Positions 1 through 9,180 of a stretch of DNA of 64,000 nt are shown piece by piece. Source of the DNA: Novosphingobium percolationis (GTDB lineage Bacteria > Pseudomonadota > Alphaproteobacteria > Sphingomonadales > Sphingomonadaceae); assembly GCF_020179425.1 (NCBI RefSeq), contig NZ_JAILYM010000008.1, forward strand, positions 91,241 through 155,240, written 5' to 3'. The notes beneath the pieces are model-generated. The model saw only the letters and a list, made by a program, of their open reading frames with translations, was not told the DNA's origin and did no database searches. The position numbers and the translations under genes are program-made. Every line of letters begins with the position of its first letter. The first letter of the stretch is position 1.

Positions 1-704
1 GTGGAAAGGCCGGCCTTTTCGAAGCCCCTGTGCAGCGCCACGAACGGATCGAGATCGTGTGCGGCGAGATACGACCGGTAGAACACGATCAGCACCAGCG
101 GGCGCGCGGCATCAAGCGTCGTCGCCAGCGGGTCGCACAGGCCCCGATCGGGATGCCAGCCACCCGCCACGGGAAAGGCGGCGCAGCTGTCCATCGTCGA
201 CACGGCGAGCCCCGCAGCATCGGCCAGCAAGGACAGCGTGGCCTGTGCGGCCTCTGCGCCGCCCATTTCACACAACCGGTCCAGTTCGCGCAGGGTTGCG
301 ACGGGAACCGTCGATGCCGCATCCAGCCGTCGATCGGGTCGTCCGTCGCCCGGCAGCACCGCCAGCGCGATCCCGCGCGAGCGCGCCAGCGCTTCGACCT
401 GCTGCAGGCCGTAGCTCCAGTAAGGGGTGCCGCCGATCAGCCTGATCAGGATGCCCTTGGTGCCGCTCAGCGTGCGCTCGACATACGTGTCGACCGACAA
501 GGGGTGCGTCAGCGCGCCCAGGTTGGCGAGGCGCAGCGTCGGGAATGCCGGGTCCGCCAACCGCGCCCGATGCCAGCCGCCCGCGAACGCGCCAAGGTCG
601 CTGTCGGAGAACGACAGCACCACCAGATCCGCAGGCTCCTGCCCCAGATCCTGCGGGATGGAGGTTTCCTCCATCCCGTGCGTTTCGCGGAAGATGATGT
701 GCAT
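1..704 (-). CDS. cobN: Cobaltochelatase subunit CobN (partial, N-terminal part)
   Basis: Large subunit of the aerobic, ATP-dependent cobaltochelatase CobNST, which inserts cobalt into hydrogenobyrinic acid a,c-diamide in the cytoplasm during cobalamin synthesis. Only the first 234 codons are in the window; the frame is open to the left edge, and the full protein is normally over 1,000 residues. The N-terminus reads MHIIFRETHGMEET, followed by LVVLSFSDSDLGAF and later LVLIVFYRSYLAAHD, which fit the CobN/BchH large-subunit family. The ATG at 704-702 starts 10 bases after the cobW stop, so both genes should be co-transcribed and controlled by the cobalamin riboswitch at 1945-2160. The metal specificity is inferred from this B12 context. 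Confidence 0.85.
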   Translation of the reverse strand, partial: MHIIFRETHGMEETSIPQDLGQEPADLVVLSFSDSDLGAFAGGWHRARLADPAFPTLRLANLGALTHPLSVDTYVERTLSGTKGILIRLIGGTPYWSYGLQQVEALARSRGIALAVLPGDGRPDRRLDAASTVPVATLRELDRLCEMGGAEAAQATLSLLADAAGLAVSTMDSCAAFPVAGGWHPDRGLCDPLATTLDAARPLVLIVFYRSYLAAHDLDPFVALHRGFEKAGLS

Positions 705-714
705 CGCGCGGGGC

Positions 715-1752
715 TCAGCGGATGAGAACGGCCTCGATGGCGGCCACGTCCACATGGTCGCGCTCGGCGATCGCGACCAGCGTGGTGCGACGGGTTTCAT
801 CCGCGCGCCAGGGGCGATCGTACTGATGTCGCACGCGCGACCCCACCGCTTGCACCAGCAGTCGCATCGGCTTGCCCGTCACGGCGGCATGACCCTTCAC
901 GCGCAAGATGCGGTGATCGCGCGCCAGCGTTTCGATCCGGGCGACGAGGTCGGCCGGGTCGGAAATCTCGCCCAGCGTGACCACGGTGCTGTCGAAATCG
1001 TCGTGCTCGTGATCGTCCTCGCCGTCGTGGTGCGAGGGGCGCGCGTCGATGTCATCTTCGGCGGCGGCATCGAGGCCGAGGATCACGCGCGGATCGACCA
1101 CACCGTCGACCAGCTCGATCACCGGCACGGGGCGGGGGGCCTCTGCAGCGATCACCGCGCGCGCGGCAGCGACGCCCTCCGGCCCTGCCAGGTCCACCTT
1201 GGTCAGCAGGACCATGTCGGCGCAGGCGAGCTGGTCCTCGAACACTTCGGACAGCGGGGTTTCGTGATCGATGCCCGGATCGGCCGCGCGCTGCGCGTCC
1301 AGCGCCGCCACATCGGGCGCGAACCGCCCCTCGGCCACGGCTTCCGCATCGGCCAGCGCCAGCACGCCGTCGACCGTGATCCGGCTGCGGATCGCGGGCC
1401 AGTCGAAGGCCTTGAGCAGCGGCTTGGGCAAGGCCAGCCCCGATGTCTCGATCAGGATGTGATCGGGACGCGGATCGAGCGCGAGCAGCTTTTCCACGGT
1501 GGGGATGAAATCGTCCGCCACGGTGCAGCAGATGCATCCATTGGCCAGTTCGACGATGTTTTCGGCCGGGCAATCGGGAATGGCGCACGACTGGAGGATA
1601 TCGCCGTCCACGCCCAGCGTGCCGAATTCGTTGACCACCACGGCCAACCTGCGCCCCCCGGCATTGCGGATCAGGTGGCTGATGAGCGTGGTCTTCCCCG
1701 CGCCGAGAAAGCCGGTGACGATGGTGACGGGCACCTTCGAAAGATCGGACAC
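715..1752 (-). CDS. cobW: CobW family GTP-dependent metal chaperone
   Basis: G3E-family P-loop GTPase proposed to deliver cobalt to CobN/CobNST. With the GTG start at 1752 (GGGAGAG just upstream) it is 345 residues. It shows a Walker A GFLGAGKTT at about 14-22, the family metal motif GCICC (C73, C75, C76), a nucleotide-binding TKVD in the middle, and a His/Asp-rich stretch (HHDGEDDHEHDD) before the C-terminal CobW_C domain, a usual metal-binding feature. A longer reading frame begins at 1854 but adds a non-conserved arginine-rich leader without a clear ribosome site. It sits between a cobalamin riboswitch and cobN, which supports cobalt rather than zinc or nitrile-hydratase service. Confidence 0.9.
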   Translation of the reverse strand: MSDLSKVPVTIVTGFLGAGKTTLISHLIRNAGGRRLAVVVNEFGTLGVDGDILQSCAIPDCPAENIVELANGCICCTVADDFIPTVEKLLALDPRPDHILIETSGLALPKPLLKAFDWPAIRSRITVDGVLALADAEAVAEGRFAPDVAALDAQRAADPGIDHETPLSEVFEDQLACADMVLLTKVDLAGPEGVAAARAVIAAEAPRPVPVIELVDGVVDPRVILGLDAAAEDDIDARPSHHDGEDDHEHDDFDSTVVTLGEISDPADLVARIETLARDHRILRVKGHAAVTGKPMRLLVQAVGSRVRHQYDRPWRADETRRTTLVAIAERDHVDVAAIEAVLIR

Positions 1753-1944
1753 GTACAACTCTCCCGCGCGCCAGAGCGAGACAGGGCGGGGCTTGCCGGA
1801 CAGGTCCGGTCGGTGCGCGACGACGGGCGGGCGCGACGAAGCGCCCGTGACCACGCAACCCGTGCAGCCCCAGCCACACAGCTTCGTCGCTCAGACGGAG
1901 AGTTACCGTGCCGTGACCATCCCCTGGACCAAGGCAAGAGCGAC

Positions 1945-2160
1945 CGGTGCGCCGGCAGGTCTCCTGGCTCGCGGGTCACAGCTTGATGCACGCCTTCCCA
2001 GACCGGCGCGTGCGCCGTCCAGTGGCTGCCCCTCGAAGGAGGCCAGTGCATCGCGCTATCCGCTTACAGTTGCAGGGACAGCCGCGGATTTGGGAAGGTT
2101 CGCTTCCCGCACCGCATTCCCGATTAAGCCCGTTTCCGGGCACCGGCGCGATCATGTGAA
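1945..2160 (-). promoter_or_regulatory. Cobalamin riboswitch upstream of cobW-cobN
   Basis: Read on the minus strand this contains the elements of a cobalamin riboswitch in order: a GGTGCCCG segment near 2140, the conserved CTGCAACTGTAAGCGG core near 2065, and the B12 box AGCCAGGAGACCTGCCGGC at about 1953-1970. The aptamer ends about 200 bases before the cobW start; the intervening leader probably contains the expression platform. High adenosylcobalamin should lower expression of cobW-cobN. It begins 72 bases after the NiCoT stop codon, so cobW-cobN can be controlled separately from the upstream receptor-permease operon. The exact 5' and 3' borders are approximate. Confidence 0.88.
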
Positions 2161-2231
2161 GGCCAAGCCAAGGCCATGCCTTCATGGGGCGATCTAGCGG
2201 GGTATCGCGGCCGATGCAATCACCTCGCAAG

Positions 2232-3296
2232 CTAAGGCGTCGTCGAAACCTCTATTTCGTCCAGCCGCTTCCAGCGATAGATGGCGAAGCTGGCCACCCA
2301 GCAGGCCACGAACAGGGCGATGATGGCAAAGCCAAGGCTGTTGAAATGCGTGCCCAGATCGGCGGCGAAGCTCCATGGCCAGCCGGTCAGCGCAAACCTG
2401 CTGCCGATCAGCGCAACCGTTTCGATGCCGCCGATCACGATCGCGACCGCTGCGGAAATCAGCGTGATGGTGATGTTGTAGTACAGCTTGCGGATCGGCT
2501 TCACGAACGCCCACTCATAGGCGCCGAGCATGACCACGCCATCGACCGTGTCGATCAGCGCCATGCCGGCGGCGAACAGCGCGGGCAGCACCAGGATGGT
2601 CGCAATGGAAAGGCCGTTGGCCGCCTGGCTGGCCGACATGCCAAGGATGGCGACTTCGGTCGCGGTATCGAACCCCAGCCCGAACAGGAACCCCAGCGGG
2701 GCCATGTGCCATGGCTTTGCCACCAGCCGGAACAGGCGCCCGAACACGCGCGACAGCACGCCGCGCGATCCGGTCAGGATGTCCAGATCCTCCTCGACGT
2801 AGGTTCCCCCGGCGCGGACGTGCCGGAACGTCCGCCAGACCGAGCGCAGGATCACGAGGTTCATCGCCGCGATGGTGAACAGGAACAGGGCAGAGGCCGA
2901 TGTCGCGATCAGCGCGCCGATGTCCTTGAAGGCGCTGAACTGCGCCAATGCGGTCGTGGTCAGCGCAATGGTGGTCGATGCCACGGCGATGATCGCGGAG
3001 TGCCCGATGGCGAACCAGAACCCGACCGAGATCGGGCGCTGGCCCTGCTGCATCAGCTTGCGGGTGACGTTGTCGATGGCGGCGATGTGGTCGGCGTCGA
3101 CCGCATGGCGCAGGCCCAGCCCCCAGGCCAGCAGCGCCGTGCCGAGCATCAGCGGCTGTGCATGAAACAGGCTGAACGCCCACATCCACGCCAGCAGGTT
3201 GGCGCCGACCAGCCCGGCAAACAGCCAGCCGATCCTGCGGCGAAGGGAAGGGGTGGAAGCCGGAGCGCGGTCGCGCGGCTTGAGAAGCGCGGCCAT
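2232..3296 (-). CDS. NiCoT-family nickel/cobalt permease (HoxN/NhlF type)
   Basis: Inner-membrane secondary transporter for Co2+ and/or Ni2+. The 354-residue protein has about eight hydrophobic segments and the NiCoT signature RHAVDADHI at 63-71, plus the family motifs FAIGHSAII, LGFDTATE and GMALIDTVDG further on. Its ATG overlaps the stop of the TonB receptor gene (TGATG), so the two are translationally coupled and share the riboswitch at 5450-5686. The context (receptor, riboswitch, cobW, cobN) argues for cobalt import to feed corrin ring metallation. Nickel transport cannot be excluded from sequence alone. Confidence 0.9.
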   Translation of the reverse strand: MAALLKPRDRAPASTPSLRRRIGWLFAGLVGANLLAWMWAFSLFHAQPLMLGTALLAWGLGLRHAVDADHIAAIDNVTRKLMQQGQRPISVGFWFAIGHSAIIAVASTTIALTTTALAQFSAFKDIGALIATSASALFLFTIAAMNLVILRSVWRTFRHVRAGGTYVEEDLDILTGSRGVLSRVFGRLFRLVAKPWHMAPLGFLFGLGFDTATEVAILGMSASQAANGLSIATILVLPALFAAGMALIDTVDGVVMLGAYEWAFVKPIRKLYYNITITLISAAVAIVIGGIETVALIGSRFALTGWPWSFAADLGTHFNSLGFAIIALFVACWVASFAIYRWKRLDEIEVSTTP

Positions 3297-5308
3297 CAGA
3301 AGTTGACCTTTGCGCCAAAGCGCAGCGTTCGCGGTTCCACCACGCGGCTCAATCGACCGGCCGCAGGGCCATCGGCATCAAAGGCCGGGATATAGGATTC
3401 GTAGTAGTAGGCGATGTCCTTGTCCTTGCTGGCCAGCACGTTCAGCACTTCGCCGTAAAGCTCGATGCGTTTGCCGGTCCATGCGGCGCGGGCATTGACC
3501 ACCGTGCTGCCGCGATCGCGGATGCTGTTGTCCTCGATCAGCGGCGAAGGCCCGAGGTGGCGGACCCGTACACTGGCCTTCCAGGGGTCAAGGATCACGG
3601 CCACGCTTGCCGACGCGGCGCCTTCAAAGGCATTGGGGATGTGGTCGCCGTTGTCGTAGCGCGCATGGCTGATGGTGTAGTTGCCATCCAGCGCAAGCCA
3701 TGGAAGCGCCCGCCAGAAGGCCGTGGCCTCATACCCTTTGCGGCGGCTGGCCCCCGACGGTTCCACCGCGTTGGAATCGCCGACGAAGCGGAGTTCGCTG
3801 TCCACGCCCAGCCACCAACGGGTCAGTGTCAGCGTTACGCCGGAAAACTGCGCCCGCGCGCCCAGTTCGCGACCCGATCCGCGTACCAGCGCCGGAACCG
3901 GCGTTGTCGCGTTGACGGTGCCGCGCACGTCGTTGGAGTGAAAGCCACGCCCCCAGTTGCCATAGACTTCCAGATGCGGTGTCACGGCCCAGGACACAGA
4001 CGCCTTGGGCGAGACCAGGAATGCCGATCCATCCCCCTGGCCCAGCGCCGCCGCGGCGGCATCGCGCGCCTTGATGGAATAGCGGTAGTAGTCGCCACGC
4101 AGGCCGCCCGTCAGGCGCAGTCCGGCCATCGGTGCCCAGGTCGCTTCGCCATAGAGCGCGGTCGACAGTTCCTTGACCCGGTAGTGGCCCAGCGATGCCA
4201 GGAACCGCCGGTCGACCGTCCGGTTCACGCCGACGTTGCCGATCGCATCGTACCGGCTCTCGATGCCGGTCGACAGCGTCAGCGCGGGGCCGATCGACCA
4301 GTTCTTCTGTGCGGTAAGCCCCATGATCCAGCGCTGGTCGAATTGCGCGATCTGCGCGCTGGTCCCGTCGGGATCGGCATAAGTCGGGTTGGAGAACATC
4401 GACCAGTCGTAGAACTGGGCATAGGCGTTGGCGTGCCATGTCGGCTGCTGCACCGCAATGTTGCCGATCAGGCGCGTGGTCTCGCCCCGCGCGGATGGAT
4501 CGGGCGAGCAGAACACGTCGGGGCAGAGCGGTGTGCCGATGATGCGCTCGGGGATTTGCTCGGTCGGCCGCCATGTGGCGCGATAGGCGTGCAGCGATGC
4601 TTCCAGCGTTCCCTTGCCTGCCGGCGCTCGATACTTGGCGAAGCCGGCATAGTGGCGCAGCCGCTCGGGCTCCTGCCATGGTCCGTCATAGATCTTGGCC
4701 TGTCCCACCAGCGTCAGGTCGCCTGCGCCCAGATGGTGCATGGTTCCGCCCGCCGCCAGCCTGCGCCAGCCATACGAACCGCTTTCAAGCGAGGCCCAAG
4801 GCCGATCGTACCCGTCAACGGTAGCCATGTACGCGGCTCCGGCCAGCGCCAGATCGCCGCCATCGGCGCGATAGGGGCCTTTGCGGAAGTCCTCGCGGGC
4901 GATGACTTCGGGGATCAGGCCATTGAGATCGAGGTAGCCTTGCCCGTGCCCGTGCGTGCGAAAGTTCATCTGCACGCCGTCGATATAGGTGGTGAAGTCC
5001 GATCCGTGGTCGAGGTTGAAGCCGCGCAGGAAGTACTGGTTGGCCTTGCCGCTGCCGGAATGCTGCGCAGCGACCATGCCGGGCACGGCCTCCAGCAGTT
5101 CGGCCACGCGCAGCAGCGGGCGCACGAGCAGGTCGGCCCCGCCGACGCTGCCTTCGCTTGCGGCATGGGCGGTGCCGATCTTGGTTTCGCCGCGTCCGAA
5201 CACGACGATGCCGGCGGCTGCCGCGTCGTCTTCGGCTGCGTTGGCAGGGCATGGCGTGGTGCAGAGGGACAGCGCCAGCGCGCTGGCGGGAAGAATGGGC
5301 TTGATCAC
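3296..5308 (-). CDS. TonB-dependent outer-membrane receptor, B12-riboswitch controlled
   Basis: Energised outer-membrane channel, 670 residues from the GTG at 5308 (GGAG about 10 bases upstream). It has a signal peptide (about 1-24, cleavage after ANA), a plug domain containing LRGFNLDHGSDFTTYIDG, and a C-terminal beta-barrel ending in phenylalanine (LRFGAKVNF), as expected for BAM insertion. It heads an operon with the NiCoT permease and is preceded by a cobalamin riboswitch. The substrate could be a corrinoid (BtuB-like role) or chelated cobalt; pairing with a metal permease rather than a BtuCDF importer favours cobalt. A longer open frame reaches 5575 but crosses the riboswitch and is not protein-like. 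Confidence 0.85.
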   Translation of the reverse strand: MIKPILPASALALSLCTTPCPANAAEDDAAAAGIVVFGRGETKIGTAHAASEGSVGGADLLVRPLLRVAELLEAVPGMVAAQHSGSGKANQYFLRGFNLDHGSDFTTYIDGVQMNFRTHGHGQGYLDLNGLIPEVIAREDFRKGPYRADGGDLALAGAAYMATVDGYDRPWASLESGSYGWRRLAAGGTMHHLGAGDLTLVGQAKIYDGPWQEPERLRHYAGFAKYRAPAGKGTLEASLHAYRATWRPTEQIPERIIGTPLCPDVFCSPDPSARGETTRLIGNIAVQQPTWHANAYAQFYDWSMFSNPTYADPDGTSAQIAQFDQRWIMGLTAQKNWSIGPALTLSTGIESRYDAIGNVGVNRTVDRRFLASLGHYRVKELSTALYGEATWAPMAGLRLTGGLRGDYYRYSIKARDAAAAALGQGDGSAFLVSPKASVSWAVTPHLEVYGNWGRGFHSNDVRGTVNATTPVPALVRGSGRELGARAQFSGVTLTLTRWWLGVDSELRFVGDSNAVEPSGASRRKGYEATAFWRALPWLALDGNYTISHARYDNGDHIPNAFEGAASASVAVILDPWKASVRVRHLGPSPLIEDNSIRDRGSTVVNARAAWTGKRIELYGEVLNVLASKDKDIAYYYESYIPAFDADGPAAGRLSRVVEPRTLRFGAKVNF

Positions 5309-5449
5309 GATACGAAGTGCTCCGGCATCTTGCGACTGAACCGGACGCCCGCGCGCGCGACGTTGCCGTCGCCCGACGAGTGCCGGTGGTTGAACGTCGC
5401 TCAGACGGAGTTCACCGTGCCTTGGCCATCCCCTGGGCCAGGGCAAGAG

Positions 5450-5686
5450 CGACCAGACGCCGGCAGGTCTCCTGGCTCGCGGGTCATCGCTTGATGCATG
5501 CCTTCCCAGGCCTCGCATGGTTCTGCGTCCGGCCCAGTGGCTACTTCCCCGTGATTCCAGGGGAAGCGGTTGCATCGCGCTCGCCGCTTACAGTTGCAGG
5601 GACAGCCTCGGCTTCGGACCGGCACGAAGCCGATCCTCACCGCGTTCCCGTTTAAGCCCTTTCGGGCACCGGCGCGATCATTTGTG
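5450..5686 (-). promoter_or_regulatory. Cobalamin riboswitch upstream of TonB receptor-NiCoT operon
   Basis: Minus-strand cobalamin aptamer with the same ordered elements as the copy at 1945-2160: GGTGCCCG near 5665, the CTGCAACTGTAAGCGG core near 5590, and the B12 box with GGAGACCTGCCGGC at about 5461-5478. The aptamer ends about 140 bases before the receptor start. The leader after the B12 box (about 5390-5460) is nearly the same as in the other copy, including CGTCTGAGCGACG near the end. Expected to repress receptor and permease synthesis when cobalamin is plentiful. Confidence 0.88.
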
Positions 5687-6279
5687 CCTGCGGAATGTCG
5701 CCGCAGGCAGGGGGTGTCTAGTTGAAATGATAAGCGATGCAAGCCCGCATCGCCTGCCTGCGCGCGCGCTCGCGCTGCCCGTGCGCTGTCACGAACGGCT
5801 GCGGTCGTATGCGCCCTTGGAGCGCGTTGTCCGCATTTAGTGAACGTTTGCTACAGCCGCGCGCGATGAAAAAAGGCTTATCTTTCTATGTTTTTGCCAC
5901 TCCATGGAGTCCCCTTCAGTCCGTGGCGGTTGATTGGGCGCGCCAGACCGTTTGGCCTTGCTGGCAGCCTGGGATGCCGCGGTGTCGCCTGGCTAAGGAT
6001 GAATGATGTTGAGCCGATTGTGGGGGACGGCGTCCAGAAATCTAGGGGCTGCTCACTCTGGCCCGGCCAACGGGTCATGGCCTGATCGTAAGAACGCAAT
6101 CGGAGTCGCAAATTTCTGCGTTCCGGAAGTCACGGATGAGCCTGCGCGCGCCAGGCCGCAGGGTTGGATTGCGTGATCCGGGGTTGGCGGCATTAGACAC
6201 ATTTAGATACGATTCAGCAACAAGATATTGCGAACGATTATCAATCTCGTTAGGAGGGCGGGACTCGAAGGGGGATTGA
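5687..6279 (+). other. Intergenic region between divergent B12 and porin operons
   Basis: About 590 bases without a convincing gene. It must hold the promoter for the minus-strand riboswitch operon (just right of 5686) and the promoter for the porin operon (left of 6280). Short open frames here lack ribosome sites and protein-like composition. The only site I can point to is the Fur-like sequence listed at 6229-6243. Confidence 0.5.
6229..6243. promoter_or_regulatory. Possible Fur-type operator before porin gene
   Basis: TGCGAACGATTATCA compared with the 7-1-7 Fur pattern TGATAAT-N-ATTATCA matches 11 of 14 defined positions, with the right half-site perfect. It lies 36 bases before the porin ATG in a plausible promoter position. 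Iron control would fit an operon with an exported flavoprotein and a His-rich membrane protein. One degenerate site is weak evidence. Confidence 0.28.
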
Positions 6280-7668
6280 ATGAAGAAGATCGCAGCACTG
6301 CTCGCGGCGACATGCCTGGCGACCGCCACGCCTGCGATCGCCGCAGACGTTTCGCTCGAAGCGCAGGTCGCGCAGCTCAAGGCGCAAGTGGCAGCACAGA
6401 ACGAGCTGCTGGCATCGCAGGCCGCGCGCCTCGAACAGATCGAGGCGCGGTTGCGGGCGGCATCCGAACCCGCGCAGTCGCTCGCTGTTGCGGCGCCCCC
6501 GGTGGTCGATCAGGGCACGACGCCAGCCTCCGCGCCGACGCAGGCGCTGGCGGTCAATGCCGGCAGGGCCGGATCGGGCGCAGCCTTTGGCTCCGACACG
6601 ACGATCGGCGGCTATGGCGAGATCACCTACAACGGTTACCTCAAGGACAGCAGCCGCAACCAGGCCGACCTCAAGCGGCTTGTGTTATTCGTCGGCCACC
6701 GCTTCAGCGACAAGTTGAGCTTCACCAGCGAGATCGAGGTGGAACACGCGGTCGCCAGCGCCGGGGACGAGGGCGAGGTCGCCATCGAGCAGGCCTATCT
6801 CGACTATGCGATCAATTCGTCGCTGAACCTCAAGGCCGGCCTGTTCCTGATGCCGTTCGGCTTCCTCAACCGCAGTCACGAGCCGCCGGTGTTCTATGGC
6901 GTCGAACGCAACGAGGTCGAGACGCGGATCATCCCGTCGACATGGCGCGAAGGCGGCGTGAGCCTCTATGGCAGCACGCCGTTCGGGCTGAACTACGACG
7001 TGGGCGTGACGACCGGCTTCGATATCGCCAAGCTCGACGATGCGGGCGCGCCGCTTGCCGGATCGCACCAGGAATTGCAGCTGGCCAAGGCGTCGAACCT
7101 GTCGTTTTACGGCTCGCTGGAATATCAGGGCGTGCCCGGCCTGCTTGTCGGCGGGGCAGTGTTCAGCGGCAATGCCACGCACAACAACGCCGATTTCAAG
7201 GCGGACAACGCCCTGCCAGACTTCTCCGGGATCACGTCGCGCATCACCTTGTGGGACGTGCATGGCCGCTGGCAGCACAAGGGCTTTGACTTCCAGGCGC
7301 TTTATGCGCGCGGGACGGTCAGCCGCGCCGCCGCGCTCGATGGCGTGGTCGCCGCCTACAACGCGGCCAACGGCACCGTTCTGACGCTGGCGCCTTCGGC
7401 CTTCTACGGCTGGTACGCGCAAGGTGCGTACAGCATCGCGCTGGGCGGCGAGGCGACGCTCGACCCGTTCGTGCGCTACGAGAAGTTCGACACGCAGGCC
7501 GTGCTGCCGCTGGGCCTGTTGTCCGATCCCGTAAACCGCGACCGGGTGCTGACGACGGGTCTGTCGTTCCACCCGCTGCGCTCGGTGGTGGTCAAGGTAG
7601 ATTATCAGAAATTCTTCCAAAACAAGGACAACAACCGGTTCAATTTGGGCCTTGGCTACATGTTCTGA
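6280..7668 (+). CDS. Outer-membrane porin with N-terminal coiled coil
   Basis: Predicted 462-residue outer-membrane porin. A signal peptide (1-21, AIA cleavage site) is followed by a short coiled coil (about 24-60, heptads in VSLEAQVAQLKAQVA) and an Ala/Pro linker, then a beta-barrel from about residue 100 to the C-terminal LGLGYMF. The barrel resembles OprO/OprP-like and related proteobacterial porins, in which the coiled coil mediates trimerisation or periplasmic contact. It has a strong ribosome site (AGGGGGATTGA before ATG) and is the first gene of a five-gene plus-strand operon. The transported solute is not evident. Confidence 0.8.
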   Translation: MKKIAALLAATCLATATPAIAADVSLEAQVAQLKAQVAAQNELLASQAARLEQIEARLRAASEPAQSLAVAAPPVVDQGTTPASAPTQALAVNAGRAGSGAAFGSDTTIGGYGEITYNGYLKDSSRNQADLKRLVLFVGHRFSDKLSFTSEIEVEHAVASAGDEGEVAIEQAYLDYAINSSLNLKAGLFLMPFGFLNRSHEPPVFYGVERNEVETRIIPSTWREGGVSLYGSTPFGLNYDVGVTTGFDIAKLDDAGAPLAGSHQELQLAKASNLSFYGSLEYQGVPGLLVGGAVFSGNATHNNADFKADNALPDFSGITSRITLWDVHGRWQHKGFDFQALYARGTVSRAAALDGVVAAYNAANGTVLTLAPSAFYGWYAQGAYSIALGGEATLDPFVRYEKFDTQAVLPLGLLSDPVNRDRVLTTGLSFHPLRSVVVKVDYQKFFQNKDNNRFNLGLGYMF

Positions 7669-7685
7669 TCTGAAGGTTTTTCCCG

Positions 7686-8603
7686 ATGCACAATATTGAT
7701 GGACGGTCCTGCCGCGGCTTGCGGACGGGAATGCTGGCTGGTGCCTGCGCAATGCTGCTGCCTACGGCGGCTTATGCCGACGAGAACCTCTTCGGCTATA
7801 ACACCGGCGCGGAGACGCTACCCAAGGGATCCGGTGAAATCTACGTGTTCAACACGCTGCGCACCGACAAGGGCCAGGGGACATACAAGGCGCTCGATAC
7901 CGAAATCGAAGGGGAATACGGCGTCACCGACCGGATCACGCTGTCAGCGGCGGCGAGCTTCCTCACTATCGACACGCACGGCCTGCTGATCGATGGCTAT
8001 CTGCCGGCGGCGATCGACAAGGGCCCGCGCTTTTCGGGCATCGAGGCCAAGGCCAAGTTCAACGTGCTGAGCCCGGCGCTCGACAACTTCGGGCTGGCGG
8101 TCATCACCTCGGCCGAGGTCAAGAAGCTCGATCCGCACAGTGGGCAGGACAAGACCGAATATGAAGGCAAGGTCGTTCTCGCCGCGCAGAAGTATTTCCG
8201 GCAAGGGCAGATCGTGTGGGTCGCCAACCTGGGGCTGAAGGCCGGGCACGAAACCCGCAAGGCGATCGCCAACCTGCCGGACGGCTTCGACTGGCCGACC
8301 ACGCCGGAAATGGAAATCGAACTGTCGGCGGGCACGGGCCTGACGTACCGCGTGGCGCCCAACTGGTTTGTCGGCGCGGAAACGCAATATACCTCGGAAT
8401 ACGAGACCGAGGTCGGGCAGGAGCGCTGGTCGCTGTTCGCGGGGCCGACAATCCATTATGGCGGGCAGAAGTTCTGGGCGACAGCGACATGGTTTCCGCA
8501 GCTCAAGGGCGGGGGCGAGCGCTATCCGGGGCAGACTGGCAACCTGCACCTGATCGAAAAGACCAAGACCGAGTTCCGGCTGAAGCTGGGCATGAATTTC
8601 TGA
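7686..8603 (+). CDS. Exported beta-barrel protein (DUF6662-like)
   Basis: A 305-residue protein with a signal peptide ending near TAAYA, then alternating beta-rich segments and a C-terminus ending in phenylalanine (FRLKLGMNF), typical of an outer-membrane barrel. The start DENLFGYNTGAETLPKG and the inner sequence resemble proteins annotated DUF6662, whose function is unknown to me. It lies 17 bases after the porin gene and 11 bases before the FMN-binding protein gene, so it belongs to the same operon. It may be an outer-membrane partner of that redox system. Confidence 0.65.
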   Translation: MHNIDGRSCRGLRTGMLAGACAMLLPTAAYADENLFGYNTGAETLPKGSGEIYVFNTLRTDKGQGTYKALDTEIEGEYGVTDRITLSAAASFLTIDTHGLLIDGYLPAAIDKGPRFSGIEAKAKFNVLSPALDNFGLAVITSAEVKKLDPHSGQDKTEYEGKVVLAAQKYFRQGQIVWVANLGLKAGHETRKAIANLPDGFDWPTTPEMEIELSAGTGLTYRVAPNWFVGAETQYTSEYETEVGQERWSLFAGPTIHYGGQKFWATATWFPQLKGGGERYPGQTGNLHLIEKTKTEFRLKLGMNF

Positions 8604-8614
8604 GGAGTCGCATC

Positions 8615-9166
8615 GTGTCACATCGCAACTGGCCCGTGCTGGCCGCGCTTCCCGTCCTGGCGGTCGTTGCGGCCCCCGCATGGGCCGCCGACTATCTGAC
8701 CGTCGAGCAGGCCCAGCACGCGCTCATCCCGCAAGCGCAGGCGTTCACCGCCATTCCGCTGACGCTGACCCCGGCCCAGATGACACGAATCCGGCAGATG
8801 TCGGGCACGCCGCAGCGCACCGCGCAGCCCAGGGTGTGGCGCGCGCAGCGCGGCGCGGCGATGCTCGGCTGGATCATCGTGGACGAGGTGATCGGCAAGC
8901 ACGAATTCATCACTTATGCGACCGGAATTTCGCCCGATGGCCACGTGCTCGGCGTCGAGATCCTGAGCTATCGGGAATCCAAGGGCGGGCAAGTGCGCGA
9001 CCCGCGCTGGCGCGACAGGTTCCGGGGCAAGACGCTGGCCGATCCGTTCCGGCTCAATCAGGACATCCCCAACATCTCCGGGGCAACCCTGTCGAGCCGC
9101 AATGTGACCGACGGGGTCAAGCGCCTGCTGGCGATCCACGCTGTGGCGCTGGCCCACGCGGGCTGA
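8615..9166 (+). CDS. Exported FMN-binding domain protein (ApbE substrate)
   Basis: A 183-residue exported protein from the GTG at 8615 (GAGGAG eight bases upstream). A signal peptide (about 1-24, ending AWA) precedes a C-terminal FMN-binding domain of the NqrC/RnfG type. The motif DIPNISGATLSS (150-161) contains SGAT, where an ApbE transferase links FMN through a phosphoester to the threonine (T158 here, by analogy with NqrC). The ApbE gene follows directly. Role inferred: periplasmic one-electron carrier, reduced by the membrane protein encoded at 10011-10460 and passing electrons to an unknown acceptor, perhaps Fe(III). Confidence 0.85.
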   Translation: MSHRNWPVLAALPVLAVVAAPAWAADYLTVEQAQHALIPQAQAFTAIPLTLTPAQMTRIRQMSGTPQRTAQPRVWRAQRGAAMLGWIIVDEVIGKHEFITYATGISPDGHVLGVEILSYRESKGGQVRDPRWRDRFRGKTLADPFRLNQDIPNISGATLSSRNVTDGVKRLLAIHAVALAHAG

Positions 9167-9180
9167 TTGCTGCGCCGCGC

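Noticed and set aside
427..1986. A 519-codon plus-strand frame
   Set aside because: Antisense to cobW and continues into the riboswitch; composition is not protein-like.
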